A DNA stretch of 9,925 bases, taken from positions 1-9,925 of the forward strand of contig JAJDVB010000173.1 in assembly GCA_022826345.1 (NCBI GenBank), read 5' to 3'. Each line of letters opens with the position of its first letter. The stretch's first letter is position 1. Origin of the DNA: Alphaproteobacteria bacterium (lineage in GTDB: Bacteria; Pseudomonadota; Alphaproteobacteria; UBA828). Of this stretch, positions 1 through 6,022 are shown piece by piece. The translations under genes and the position numbers were made by a program. The notes beneath the pieces are model-generated. The model did not search any database and was not told the origin of the DNA. It saw only the letters and a list, made by a program, of their open reading frames with translations.

Positions 1-778
1 GCCGGTGGGAGAGCCGGATGCGCGGCGCCGGGCGCCCGGTGAGCCGCGCGAGGCACTCCAGGATTTCACGGAGCGTCATGTCCTCGCCGCCCAGGATGTA
101 GCGCTCCCCCACGGCACCACGCTCCAGCGCCTGCAGATGGCCGGCGGCGCAGTCGTCGACGTGGACCACGTTGAGGCCGGTGTCGACATAGGCCGGCATC
201 CGTCCGGTCGCGAAGTCGACGATGATCCGCCCGGTGGGAGTCGGCTTGATGTCGCGCGGGCCGATGGGCGCAGAGGGGTTGACGATCACCGCCGGCACCC
301 CCTCGTCGCGGACCAGCGCGCGCACCGCTTCCTCCGCCAGATACTTGGAGCGCTTGTAGTGGCCGATCATGGCGGCCTCGGTCACGGGCGTCTCCTCGTC
401 GGCCGGCGAATGATCGGCGTTGAGGCCGAGTGTAGCGACGCTTGACGTGTAAACGATGCGCGTGGCGCCGCCGGCGGCAGCAGCGCGCAGCAGATCGCGT
501 GTGCCGTCCACGTTGGTGCGGTAAATCGCCGGCGGATCGGGGATCCAGAGCCGATAGTCGGCCGCCACGTGAAAGAGCGTGTCGCAGCCCCGCGCGGCCT
601 GCTCCAGCGAAGCCCGGTCGTTGAGGTCGCCGATCGCCCGCTCCACGTCGAGGTCGTCGATGTTGCGCGTATCGGCGCCCTGCCGCGTCAGCACGCGCAC
701 CGCGTGGCCGGCATCGAGCAGCGCGCGGGCGACGGCAGAGCCGAGAAAGCCGGTCGCGCCAGTGACGAGCGTGGTCAT
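1..778 (-). CDS. hpnA: HpnA-like hopanoid-associated sugar epimerase (NAD-dependent epimerase/dehydratase), 3' end missing
   Basis: An extended short-chain dehydrogenase/reductase read from the ATG at 778-776 to the window edge: 259 residues of a family usually near 330, so the C-terminal quarter lies outside. The Rossmann nucleotide site TGATGFLG is at residues 6-13. The segment HVAADYRLW (70-78), the TSS strand end (111-113) and the catalytic pair Y141/K145 (YKRSK) follow in order. The stretches NPSAPIGPRD (about 167-176) and AYVDTGLNVVHVDD (about 196-209) match my memory of HpnA proteins rather than generic dihydroflavonol reductases. HpnA genes belong to hopanoid clusters, but the exact substrate is not established. 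The start overlaps the stop of the CDP-alcohol phosphatidyltransferase gene by four bases (ATGA), so the two are probably translationally coupled. Alternative: another NAD(P)-dependent sugar or flavonol-type reductase. The fold is certain, the HpnA label likely. Confidence 0.85.
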   Translation of the reverse strand, partial: MTTLVTGATGFLGSAVARALLDAGHAVRVLTRQGADTRNIDDLDVERAIGDLNDRASLEQAARGCDTLFHVAADYRLWIPDPPAIYRTNVDGTRDLLRAAAAGGATRIVYTSSVATLGLNADHSPADEETPVTEAAMIGHYKRSKYLAEEAVRALVRDEGVPAVIVNPSAPIGPRDIKPTPTGRIIVDFATGRMPAYVDTGLNVVHVDDCAAGHLQALERGAVGERYILGGEDMTLREILECLARLTGRPAPRIRLSHR

Positions 779-1458
779 GACGGGGCCTCCGGCGGCTTGC
801 CGAACAGCAATCCGCGCTCCTTCCAGGCAAGCCAGACGACGTAGATGGGCGGCAGCGCGACGCCGGCGAGCAGCAGCACGATCAGGCCGCCGCCCCAGGT
901 AATGGGACCGATGAAATACATCACGTCCTCCAGGTGAATCCCCTTGAACATCGGCTGCCGTGCCTGGCGCGTGCCGGCGCGCTGCTCGATCCTCCAGAAC
1001 ATGAGAAAAAGCGCCGAGACCGAGACCCCGGCGATCAGACCCAGGTAGGGCGCCCAGCTGCCGATCCAGCTGTCCTGCAGGCCGATACCGATGCAGACGA
1101 AGAGCGTCACGTGGATGAAGGCGTCGGAGTAGTTGTCGTAGTGATACCCGAAGCGGCTGGATTTGCCGGAAAGCCTGGCCAGTTCGCCGTCCATGTGATC
1201 GACGAAGTTGGACAGCATGAAGAGCCCGGCGGCGTAAAGGATCTCCGGCCGCGTGCCCATGGCGAAGAGGCCGCAGGCTGCGAGCCCGAGAAGAAGCCTG
1301 ACCGTGGTGATGTGATTGGGCGTGACCGGCGTGTGCACCAGCGGTCGCACCATCCAGCGGGCAAGCCGCTGATCCCAGGCCAGGCGCGGCTTTGCCTTGG
1401 TGGGCGCGGCGCTCTCGCCGCTGCCTTCGTCGCTTTCGCCCATCTTGCGTTCGACCAT
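775..1458 (-). CDS. CDP-alcohol phosphatidyltransferase family membrane protein
   Basis: A 227-residue integral membrane enzyme. The complete family signature, D-x2-D-G-x2-A-R-x8-G-x3-D-x3-D, is present with exact spacing: D87, D90, G91, A94, R95, G104, D108 and D112. This motif binds the divalent metals and the CDP-alcohol and performs transfer of a phospho-alcohol with release of CMP. About five or six hydrophobic segments can be seen (roughly 50-67, 71-86, 114-128, 135-155, 180-200, 201-212). The N-terminal 25 residues are charged and disordered-looking. The alcohol (inositol, choline, glycerol phosphate or other) cannot be told from sequence. The gene precedes and overlaps the hpnA-like gene and is divergent, by 51 bases, from a nucleotidyltransferase that could make its CDP-activated substrate. 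No Shine-Dalgarno sequence precedes the ATG at 1458; a promoter places the transcript start there (leaderless). A second ATG at codon 6 is possible. Confidence 0.92.
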   Translation of the reverse strand: MVERKMGESDEGSGESAAPTKAKPRLAWDQRLARWMVRPLVHTPVTPNHITTVRLLLGLAACGLFAMGTRPEILYAAGLFMLSNFVDHMDGELARLSGKSSRFGYHYDNYSDAFIHVTLFVCIGIGLQDSWIGSWAPYLGLIAGVSVSALFLMFWRIEQRAGTRQARQPMFKGIHLEDVMYFIGPITWGGGLIVLLLAGVALPPIYVVWLAWKERGLLFGKPPEAPS

Positions 1459-1473
1459 GGGCCGTCATATAGC
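1445..1473 (+). promoter_or_regulatory. Candidate promoter for the nucleotidyltransferase gene, overlapping the divergent one
   Basis: On the plus strand TTGCGT (1445-1450, inside a CTTG context typical of alphaproteobacterial -35 boxes) lies 17 bases before TATAGC (1468-1473). This would start transcription near 1480, about 30 bases before the ATG at 1510. The -10 region shares the same AT-rich bases (1466-1473) with the opposing promoter, so the two polymerases would compete. Matches are only three and four of six, hence modest confidence. Confidence 0.3.
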
Positions 1474-1493
1474 CCGAAACGGGGCCGTGACAA
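1466..1493 (-). promoter_or_regulatory. Candidate sigma-70 promoter for the CDP-alcohol transferase/hpnA operon, giving a leaderless transcript
   Basis: On the minus strand, TTGTCA (1493-1488, five of six matches to TTGACA) is followed after 16 bases by TATATG (1471-1466, four of six to TATAAT). Only seven bases separate the -10 hexamer from the ATG at 1458, so the expected transcription start falls on or next to the A of the start codon. No ribosome binding site precedes this ATG, which agrees with leaderless translation. This is read by eye; the start site is not measured. Confidence 0.45.
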
Positions 1494-1509
1494 CGCCGGA
1501 CATTCCGCC

Positions 1510-2241
1510 ATGCGCGCCATCATGCTCGCCGCCGGAGTCGGCCGGCGTCTGGGGCACGATAAGCCCAAGATTTTGTTGCAATTCGGCGGCCGCACCCTGC
1601 TGGAACGCCATCTCGCCATCCTCGCCGCGCTTGGCGTGCGCGAGGTGGTCATCGGCATCGGCCATGAGGCCCTCGCCATCGAGCGAGCGCTGGGGGCGCT
1701 GGGCCAGACCGATGTCTCGACCATCTACAACCCGGACTACGAGCAGGGCAGCATCCTCACGCTCTGGTGCGTGCGCGAGGCGCTCACGGCGGGCGGCCCG
1801 GTCCTCCTGATGGATGGCGACGTGCTCTACGACCGCCGGGTGCTCGCGCCCCTGGTTGAGACCCGCCACGCCGACTGCCTGCTGGTGGACCGCGCCTTCG
1901 AGCCGGGCGACGAGCCGGTCAAGGTCGGCGTCGTTGACGGTGCACCCGCCGATTTCGGCAAGACCATCGAGCCCGCGCTCGAGCCCTACGGCGAATCGGT
2001 CGGCTTCTTTCGCCTTAGCGAGGGAATGGCGAAGACGCTCGTCGAAACTGCCGAGCGGATGATTGAGCAGGGTGGCAGCGAGCGCCCCATGGAGGATGCC
2101 GTCGCTGCCGTCATCCGTGCCGCGAATCCGCCCTTCGGCTTCGAAGACGTAACCGGCCTGCCCTGGATCGAGATCGATTTTCCCGAAGACGTGGAACGCG
2201 CCGAGGCCGAGATCCTGCCCAAGCTCGTCGACGACCACTGA
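1510..2241 (+). CDS. Nucleotidyltransferase, phosphocholine/sugar-phosphate cytidylyltransferase-like
   Basis: A 243-residue GT-A-fold NTP transferase. The nucleotide-binding loop LAAGVGRRL (6-14) with the lysine pair of KPK (18-20) opens the protein. The metal-binding strand MDGDVLYD spans 101-108. GESVGFF (161-167) and the C-terminal WIEIDFPEDVERA (219-231) are typical of the LicC-like phosphocholine cytidylyltransferase branch. Such enzymes join a phosphorylated alcohol or sugar to CTP (or another NTP) and release pyrophosphate. The ATG at 1510 is chosen because it starts directly at the conserved first strand; the open frame extends far upstream but only as antisense of the transferase gene. 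Its divergent neighbour uses CDP-alcohols, which suggests that this enzyme supplies the substrate. Substrate and base preference remain inferred. The antitoxin gene follows 26 bases downstream, probably on the same transcript. Confidence 0.88.
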   Translation: MRAIMLAAGVGRRLGHDKPKILLQFGGRTLLERHLAILAALGVREVVIGIGHEALAIERALGALGQTDVSTIYNPDYEQGSILTLWCVREALTAGGPVLLMDGDVLYDRRVLAPLVETRHADCLLVDRAFEPGDEPVKVGVVDGAPADFGKTIEPALEPYGESVGFFRLSEGMAKTLVETAERMIEQGGSERPMEDAVAAVIRAANPPFGFEDVTGLPWIEIDFPEDVERAEAEILPKLVDDH

Positions 2242-2253
2242 CACCCATACTCC

Positions 2254-2263
2254 AGAGGAAGAG
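2254..2263 (+). promoter_or_regulatory. Ribosome binding site of the antitoxin gene
   Basis: The purine run AGAGGAAGAG ends four bases before the ATG at 2268; its AGAGGA core is eight bases away. It lies within the 26-base gap after the nucleotidyltransferase stop and fixes the antitoxin start. Confidence 0.6.
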
Positions 2264-2267
2264 CCAA

Positions 2268-2507
2268 ATGCCCCCGCTCCTTGTGAATGTAAGTCAGGCC
2301 AAGTCCCAGCTATCCCGACTGATCGCGCGGGTTGAGGCCGGCGAGGAAGTGGTGATCGCCCGCCGCGGAGAGCCGGTCGCCCGACTCGTGGCCTGTAAGC
2401 CGCAAGGGAAGCGACGCCCAGGCGTTCTCAAGGGGAAAGCCGTCATCACCGACGAATTCTTCGACCCACTGCCGGAGGAAGAGCTCAAGCTCTGGGAAGG
2501 CGGGTAA
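2268..2507 (+). CDS. Orphan Phd/YefM-family (VapB-like) antitoxin
   Basis: A 79-residue protein of the prevent-host-death antitoxin family. The N-terminal DNA-binding and dimerisation part, with VNVSQAKSQLSRLI (7-20), RVEAGEEVVIARRGEPVARL (22-41), is textbook. The C-terminal tail, GKAVITDEFFDPLPEEEL (about 56-73), resembles the toxin-wrapping tail of VapB proteins that pair with PIN-domain VapC toxins. Both halves look intact, and a strong ribosome binding site is present. Normally a vapC gene starts within a few bases of the stop. Here the ATG overlapping the TAA encodes only about 17 residues without any PIN features, and the next gene is an unrelated flavoenzyme. The gene upstream is a GT-A nucleotidyltransferase, not a toxin. 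It may be a relic, an anti-addiction antitoxin acting in trans, or a co-opted repressor. Confidence 0.9.
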   Translation: MPPLLVNVSQAKSQLSRLIARVEAGEEVVIARRGEPVARLVACKPQGKRRPGVLKGKAVITDEFFDPLPEEELKLWEGG

Positions 2508-2509
2508 TG

Positions 2510-2556
2510 GGTGAGGCCCACCGCCCGCCCATTGCACGCGGGCGCGCGGCCTCACC
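2510..2556 (+). terminator. Long two-part stem-loop after the antitoxin gene (terminator-like, or an operator)
   Basis: A perfect 9-base inverted repeat, GGTGAGGCC (2510-2518) and GGCCTCACC (2548-2556), encloses a perfect 7-base one, CGCCCGC (2522-2528) and GCGGGCG (2538-2544). They are separated by a symmetric 3 x 3 internal loop, with a 9-base apical loop. The structure starts two bases after the antitoxin stop codon. No T-run follows, so it is not a canonical rho-independent terminator; it may slow or end transcription, protect the upstream mRNA, or act as a protein binding site on DNA. The inverted repeat itself is certain; its function is inferred. Confidence 0.5.
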
Positions 2557-2561
2557 ATAAT
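2532..2561 (+). promoter_or_regulatory. Candidate promoter for the flavin monooxygenase gene, inside the inverted repeat
   Basis: TTGCAC (2532-2537) and CATAAT (2556-2561, five of six matches) are 18 bases apart, predicting a start near 2568 and a leader of about 30 bases. The -35 box lies in the loop region of the stem-loop, and the right repeat arm abuts the -10 box. A protein bound to the repeat would therefore block polymerase. The -35 match is weak (three of six). Confidence 0.35.
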
Positions 2562-2600
2562 GAGAGCCACGCGCTAGGAACGCCGCCAGGGAGGCGCACC

Positions 2601-3704
2601 ATGAAGCTCGGCATGTTCATGCACCCGATCCAGGATTTTCGACGGGGCTATCACACGCTGCTGAAGGAGGATTTCGAGATCATCAAGTGCGCTGATGCGG
2701 TCGGCTTCGACGAGGTCTGGCTCGGCGAGCATTTCGCGCTTCCCTCCGAGCCGATCCAGTCGCCGCTCATGCTGTTTGCCACCCTGGTGCCCCAGACCGA
2801 GCGGATCAAGTTCGGCTCCGGCGTTCTCTGCCTGCCCTACCAGCACCCGGCGATCGTGGCCGGCCAAGCCGCCCAGTTCGACCACATCTCCGAGGGCCGC
2901 TTCCTGATGGGCATCGGGCCCGGCGCCACGCCACCCGACTTCGAGATGTTCAAGATCACCGACCTCGACCGCATGGAGATGTTGGTCGAGTCCATCGACA
3001 TGATCCACGGTATCTGGGCTTCGGATCCGCCCTACGAGTTCCACGGCAAGTACTGGGACTTCGAGATCAAGGATAACGTGCTGGCCGACATCGGCGTCGG
3101 CGCCATGGGCAAGCCCTACCAGCAGCCCCATCCGCCGGTGATGATTCCAGCGATGAGCCGGGGCTCAGGCAGCATCCGCCTGGCTGCTCAGCGGGACTGG
3201 CTGTTCATCTCCGCCAACTTCGTCCCAGACGACGTGCTCAAGGGCCATTGGCGCGACTATCTCGACGAGCGCAAGAAGCTCGGGCTCGCTCCCAACCCCT
3301 CGAAGTGGAAAGCGGGCCGCACCCTGCTGATCACCGAGACCGACGAGGAGGCACGCCAGTACCTCCGGCGCGAAGACAACGCATTTTACTGGTACTTCAA
3401 GTACATCATTGGCGTGACCAGCCACGGCGGCTTCGTCCACATGCTGAAGTCGGACCCCGACATGCCGGACGACGAGGTGACGCCGGAATACTGCATCGAC
3501 ACCATCGTCACCGCCGGCAGCCCCAAGACGGTGGCCAAGAAGATCGCGGAGTTCCGCGACGAAACCGGCCCCTTCGAGACCCTGATCATCTCGCATCACG
3601 ACTGGGTGCATAAGGACCTGTGGCGGCGCCACATGGAGCTCACCGCGACCGAGCTCATGCCACGGCTCCGCGCCGAGATCGGCTGGCAGGCGGCGGCGGA
3701 GTAA
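2601..3704 (+). CDS. LLM-class (luciferase-like) flavin-dependent monooxygenase
   Basis: A 367-residue TIM-barrel enzyme of the bacterial luciferase-like superfamily, which uses reduced flavin from a separate reductase and oxygen to oxidise an organic substrate. Typical features are the first strand KLGMFMHPI, VGFDEVWLGEHF (34-45), the long conserved stretch GSGVLCLPYQHP (72-83), AAQFDHISEGRFLMGIGPG (90-108) and the late GSPKTVAKKIAEF (307-319). Length is normal for LimB-like or alkanal-type members. The substrate cannot be predicted. I start at 2601 because AGGGAGG (2588-2594) lies six bases before this ATG and the fold begins there; the frame is open up to 2511 but the extra residues are non-conserved and cover the stem-loop. 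It probably has its own promoter. No flavin reductase gene is adjacent. It converges on the M48 protease gene with a 24-base gap. Confidence 0.92.
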   Translation: MKLGMFMHPIQDFRRGYHTLLKEDFEIIKCADAVGFDEVWLGEHFALPSEPIQSPLMLFATLVPQTERIKFGSGVLCLPYQHPAIVAGQAAQFDHISEGRFLMGIGPGATPPDFEMFKITDLDRMEMLVESIDMIHGIWASDPPYEFHGKYWDFEIKDNVLADIGVGAMGKPYQQPHPPVMIPAMSRGSGSIRLAAQRDWLFISANFVPDDVLKGHWRDYLDERKKLGLAPNPSKWKAGRTLLITETDEEARQYLRREDNAFYWYFKYIIGVTSHGGFVHMLKSDPDMPDDEVTPEYCIDTIVTAGSPKTVAKKIAEFRDETGPFETLIISHHDWVHKDLWRRHMELTATELMPRLRAEIGWQAAAE

Positions 3705-3736
3705 CCGAAAACTCGGGCCCGGCCCGCGCTATTCGG
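3705..3736. terminator. Weak bidirectional stem between convergent genes
   Basis: In the 24-base gap and the adjoining protease 3' end, CCGAA (3705-3709) can pair with TTCGG (3732-3736), and CGGGC (3714-3718) with GCCCG (3722-3726). Its position between two converging stop codons suggests a shared terminator, but there is no clear T-run and the outer and inner stems are separated by unpaired bases. Confidence 0.3.
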
Positions 3737-5216
3737 TGACGATCTTGACCAGTTGACCCGGCTGCAGGCGCTCGCCTGGGCGCAACCCGTTCAGCACGCG
3801 GAACCGCTCGGTGCGGAAGTCGTTGAACGGCATACGGGCCGCAAGCGATTCCACGGTATCGCCCGGCGCGACCGCGACGACGCGCAGCCTGAGCGGGCGG
3901 AGGTTGGCGGCCTGCGCCACGCCAAGCCGCCTGAAACTCGCGATCATCTGCCGGAAGGGAGTCGAGAACTCTCTGGTCTGCCGCGGCAGCGTCACGAAGA
4001 AGAAGCGATAGACCCGAGTCGGCGCGGCGCGGATGGCGACCAGTCGGACGTCGCGCACGCCCGACCTAGTGTGGACGCGCGTGCTCGCGGCCACTGCGTC
4101 CAAACCGTCGACTTGCGTTCTTTCGATTCTGGTCAGCGCCACCTTCGACGCCCAGACACCTCGCAGATAGCGCCAGGTGCTGATCGAGGGATTTGCAAGC
4201 CTGGCCTCGTCGAAGCGCACCGTGGCGCCCGAAGGATGCGTGCCTACCACCGCTTCCGGTGCGTTGCGCAGGCGGAATCCGGGCGGGGCGGTGAACGCGA
4301 TCCGCAAGATCGGGTGTGCGAATGCGCGGCCGCGAACGAATCCGTCTTCAGGGGAATCGCCGTAGATCATTCCGTCGATGCGCCGGAGGTGGATGTCGCG
4401 GGCACGCTCGCCGCCGAATTTGGCTTGCGCGGCATCGGCAGCCTTCCTCACCCGGTCGGCGGTGCGCGGATGGCTCGCAAAGAGGCCCCCCTGCGCTCCC
4501 GCGCCGCGCTTCCCGGCCATCTTGTTTGCCAGCGTCGCCTCTGCCCCCATCGTCTCAAGGAAGCTCGACATTGCGGTGGCGTCGAAGCCGGCGCGGCTCA
4601 AATAGCGCACGCCCAACGTGTCTGCCTCAAGCTCTTGGGAGCGCGAATAGCCTTGCACGTAGGCGCCAGCCGCGAGGTTCGCGAAATCCGAGACGCTCCG
4701 GTTGTCGATGACCGCGCCGAGGATTGCCGCACCGAGGCCAGCAACGAGGCCGTGGCTGTAACGCTCGGCGCTGTGGCGGGCGGTCACGTGGCCGATCTCG
4801 TGGGCGATCACGCCTGCGAGCTCCGCCTCGTCGTTGGCGAGCGCCATCAGGCCGCGCGTGACGTGGATGTAGCCGCCGGGCAGGGCGAAGGCGTTGACCA
4901 CCGGGCTGTCGAGAACGACGACGGTGAAGGGCGGCTCGGGCTGCTCCGAAGTCTGCTGGAGCAGCCTGCCGAGGCTCGCGACGTAGCGCTGAAGTGCCGG
5001 GTCGTCGTAGAGGCCGCCGAACGCCGCCACCAGCTTGGGATGCTCCTGCGCGCCGACTCTTCGCTCTTCCTCGGGCGAGAGGAAGGCGGTGAACTGCTCG
5101 TCGCCGGTCGCCGGGTTGACGCTGCATCCGCCGAGCAGAAGAGGCGCGGCCATGGCCAACACGAGGCCCAGCGCCAGGGCCGCAGGCGCGGCCGCCGCGC
5201 GGCGGAAGCGGCTCAT
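3729..5216 (-). CDS. M48-family zinc metalloprotease lipoprotein with C-terminal LysM-like region (COG4784/BepA-like)
   Basis: A 495-residue exported protease. A positively charged start, a hydrophobic stretch (about 10-28) and a lipobox ending LLGGC with Cys31 indicate a lipoprotein. The catalytic HEIGH is at 139-143 and the third zinc-ligand motif ELEAD at 195-199; ALPGGYIHVTRGLM (111-124) and FASHPRTADRV (247-257) complete the M48 pattern, so it should be active. The protease domain spans roughly 45-260. The following 180 residues are a family-specific region of unknown role. Residues about 448-493 (APGDTVESLAARM ... RVLNGLRPGERLQPGQLVKI) look like a LysM module that could hold the enzyme at peptidoglycan. 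BepA/LoiP-type relatives degrade or help assemble outer-membrane proteins. The start overlaps the stop of the SNase-like gene by four bases, so the two are co-translated. Confidence 0.93.
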   Translation of the reverse strand: MSRFRRAAAAPAALALGLVLAMAAPLLLGGCSVNPATGDEQFTAFLSPEEERRVGAQEHPKLVAAFGGLYDDPALQRYVASLGRLLQQTSEQPEPPFTVVVLDSPVVNAFALPGGYIHVTRGLMALANDEAELAGVIAHEIGHVTARHSAERYSHGLVAGLGAAILGAVIDNRSVSDFANLAAGAYVQGYSRSQELEADTLGVRYLSRAGFDATAMSSFLETMGAEATLANKMAGKRGAGAQGGLFASHPRTADRVRKAADAAQAKFGGERARDIHLRRIDGMIYGDSPEDGFVRGRAFAHPILRIAFTAPPGFRLRNAPEAVVGTHPSGATVRFDEARLANPSISTWRYLRGVWASKVALTRIERTQVDGLDAVAASTRVHTRSGVRDVRLVAIRAAPTRVYRFFFVTLPRQTREFSTPFRQMIASFRRLGVAQAANLRPLRLRVVAVAPGDTVESLAARMPFNDFRTERFRVLNGLRPGERLQPGQLVKIVTE

Positions 5217-6010
5217 TCGAGAACCTCGATCTGCTCGGGATGAGTGGCCTCGATCATGGGGCCGTTGAATGAGTCGACCCAGCCGCGCACGCGCACCAGA
5301 CTCCCCTCGTAGTCCCCGATGGCGATGCCCGCGGTCTCGAACCGTCGGCGGTCGCGTGGCCCGATGGAGACGGTGAAGTCCTCGCGCCAGTCGTCGCCGA
5401 AGTTGAGGTAGCCGCGCCCCCGCACCACCGCCGCCGCCTTCACCCGCCCCTCGACCAGTTGAAAGCTGCCGAGGCTGGCGTCGGCCTCACTCGCGGCCCG
5501 CACGCGATAGCGAGCCTGCGACCAGATGCCACGGCGCTCGGTGCGGGCGCGGCGCTCGATGGCAAGCATCTCCGCAACCGCAGCACGGTCGTCGACCAGG
5601 CTGTGGACCCGCGCGAGGCCCGCGTCGAGCAGCGCGCCTTGTATCCAGGTTCCATCGTCGCTCCGCACCAGGTGGCCGCGCAGGCGGCCGTAGCGATCGC
5701 GCGGAACGCCGCCCCACGCCAGGCCGACGTGACGGCCTTGCACCAGACGGGCGAGCGTCTGTCGCGCCTTCTCCGCGAGCGGCTCCGTGCCGGAGGAGGC
5801 GTCGCCACGCGCGGGCCTCGCCACTTCGATGCCGGCGAGGCGTATTGTCTCCCCGTCATCGAGCAGGACCGTGCTGCCGTCGATGACCTCGACCACCCGC
5901 GCTTCCGCGTCGGGCGTGAGGCCCGTCGGCAGCGGGACTGTCGTCCCGTTGGCGATGCCCGAACCTGACACGGTGAGAATGAGGAGAAAGACCACGGCGA
6001 ATCGGGTCAT
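5213..6010 (-). CDS. Exported SNase-like (thermonuclease-family) protein with substituted catalytic residues
   Basis: A 265-residue protein with an N-terminal signal peptide (hydrophobic 4-15, likely cleavage near 20-22). Residues about 36-167 align with the staphylococcal nuclease fold: VIDGSTV (42-48), IRLAGIE (56-62), EKARQTLARLV (80-90), DRYGRLRG (105-112), GALLDAGLARV (125-135) and ERRARTERRGIW (152-163). By alignment with the Staphylococcus enzyme, Arg35 (R57) and Arg87 (R109) are kept, but calcium ligand Asp21 is S46, Asp40 is E62, and the general base Glu43 is R65. Catalysis is therefore doubtful. The C-terminal 80 residues (GRVKAAAVVRGRGYLNFG, VRVRGWVDSFNGPMIE) resemble an extra OB-like domain. 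It is the first gene of a two-gene operon with the M48 protease. A TATACT box (6022-6017) ends six bases before the ATG, and no ribosome binding site is visible. Confidence 0.85.
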   Translation of the reverse strand: MTRFAVVFLLILTVSGSGIANGTTVPLPTGLTPDAEARVVEVIDGSTVLLDDGETIRLAGIEVARPARGDASSGTEPLAEKARQTLARLVQGRHVGLAWGGVPRDRYGRLRGHLVRSDDGTWIQGALLDAGLARVHSLVDDRAAVAEMLAIERRARTERRGIWSQARYRVRAASEADASLGSFQLVEGRVKAAAVVRGRGYLNFGDDWREDFTVSIGPRDRRRFETAGIAIGDYEGSLVRVRGWVDSFNGPMIEATHPEQIEVLE

Positions 6011-6016
6011 GGCGGG

Positions 6017-6022
6017 AGTATA
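6017..6022 (-). promoter_or_regulatory. -10-like box just before the SNase-like gene
   Basis: TATACT (minus strand, 6022-6017; five of six matches to TATAAT) ends six bases before the ATG at 6010, again implying a leaderless or nearly leaderless transcript. I found no convincing -35 box at 16-18 bases; a TTGAGA at 6056-6051 is too far (28 bases). Confidence 0.25.

Noticed and set aside
66..830. 254-residue arginine-rich frame on the minus strand
   Set aside because: It is the shifted-frame shadow of the hpnA-like gene; the real frame starts at 778 and gives clear epimerase motifs.
934..1509. Upstream extension of the nucleotidyltransferase frame to 435 residues
   Set aside because: It is antisense to the CDP-alcohol transferase gene and encodes low-complexity sequence; the conserved nucleotidyltransferase fold starts exactly at 1510.
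1510..2507. Nucleotidyltransferase plus antitoxin as a toxin-antitoxin pair (MNT-like)
   Set aside because: The enzyme is a GT-A fold NTP transferase of metabolic type, about 240 residues, not a small Pol-beta-fold MNT; the Phd protein is of a different system type.
2508..2600. Remnant of a PIN-domain VapC toxin after the antitoxin
   Set aside because: In the frames examined, including the ATG that overlaps the antitoxin stop, there is no PIN-like start or acidic motif; the bases are mostly taken up by the stem-loop.
2511..2600. Thirty-residue N-terminal extension of the flavin monooxygenase
   Set aside because: The ATG at 2601 has a strong ribosome binding site at the right spacing and begins at the first barrel strand; the extension is proline/arginine/histidine-rich and overlaps the hairpin.
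3753..5243. 496-residue open frame on the plus strand
   Set aside because: Antisense to the M48 protease; long open antisense frames are expected at this GC content, and no domain is recognisable.
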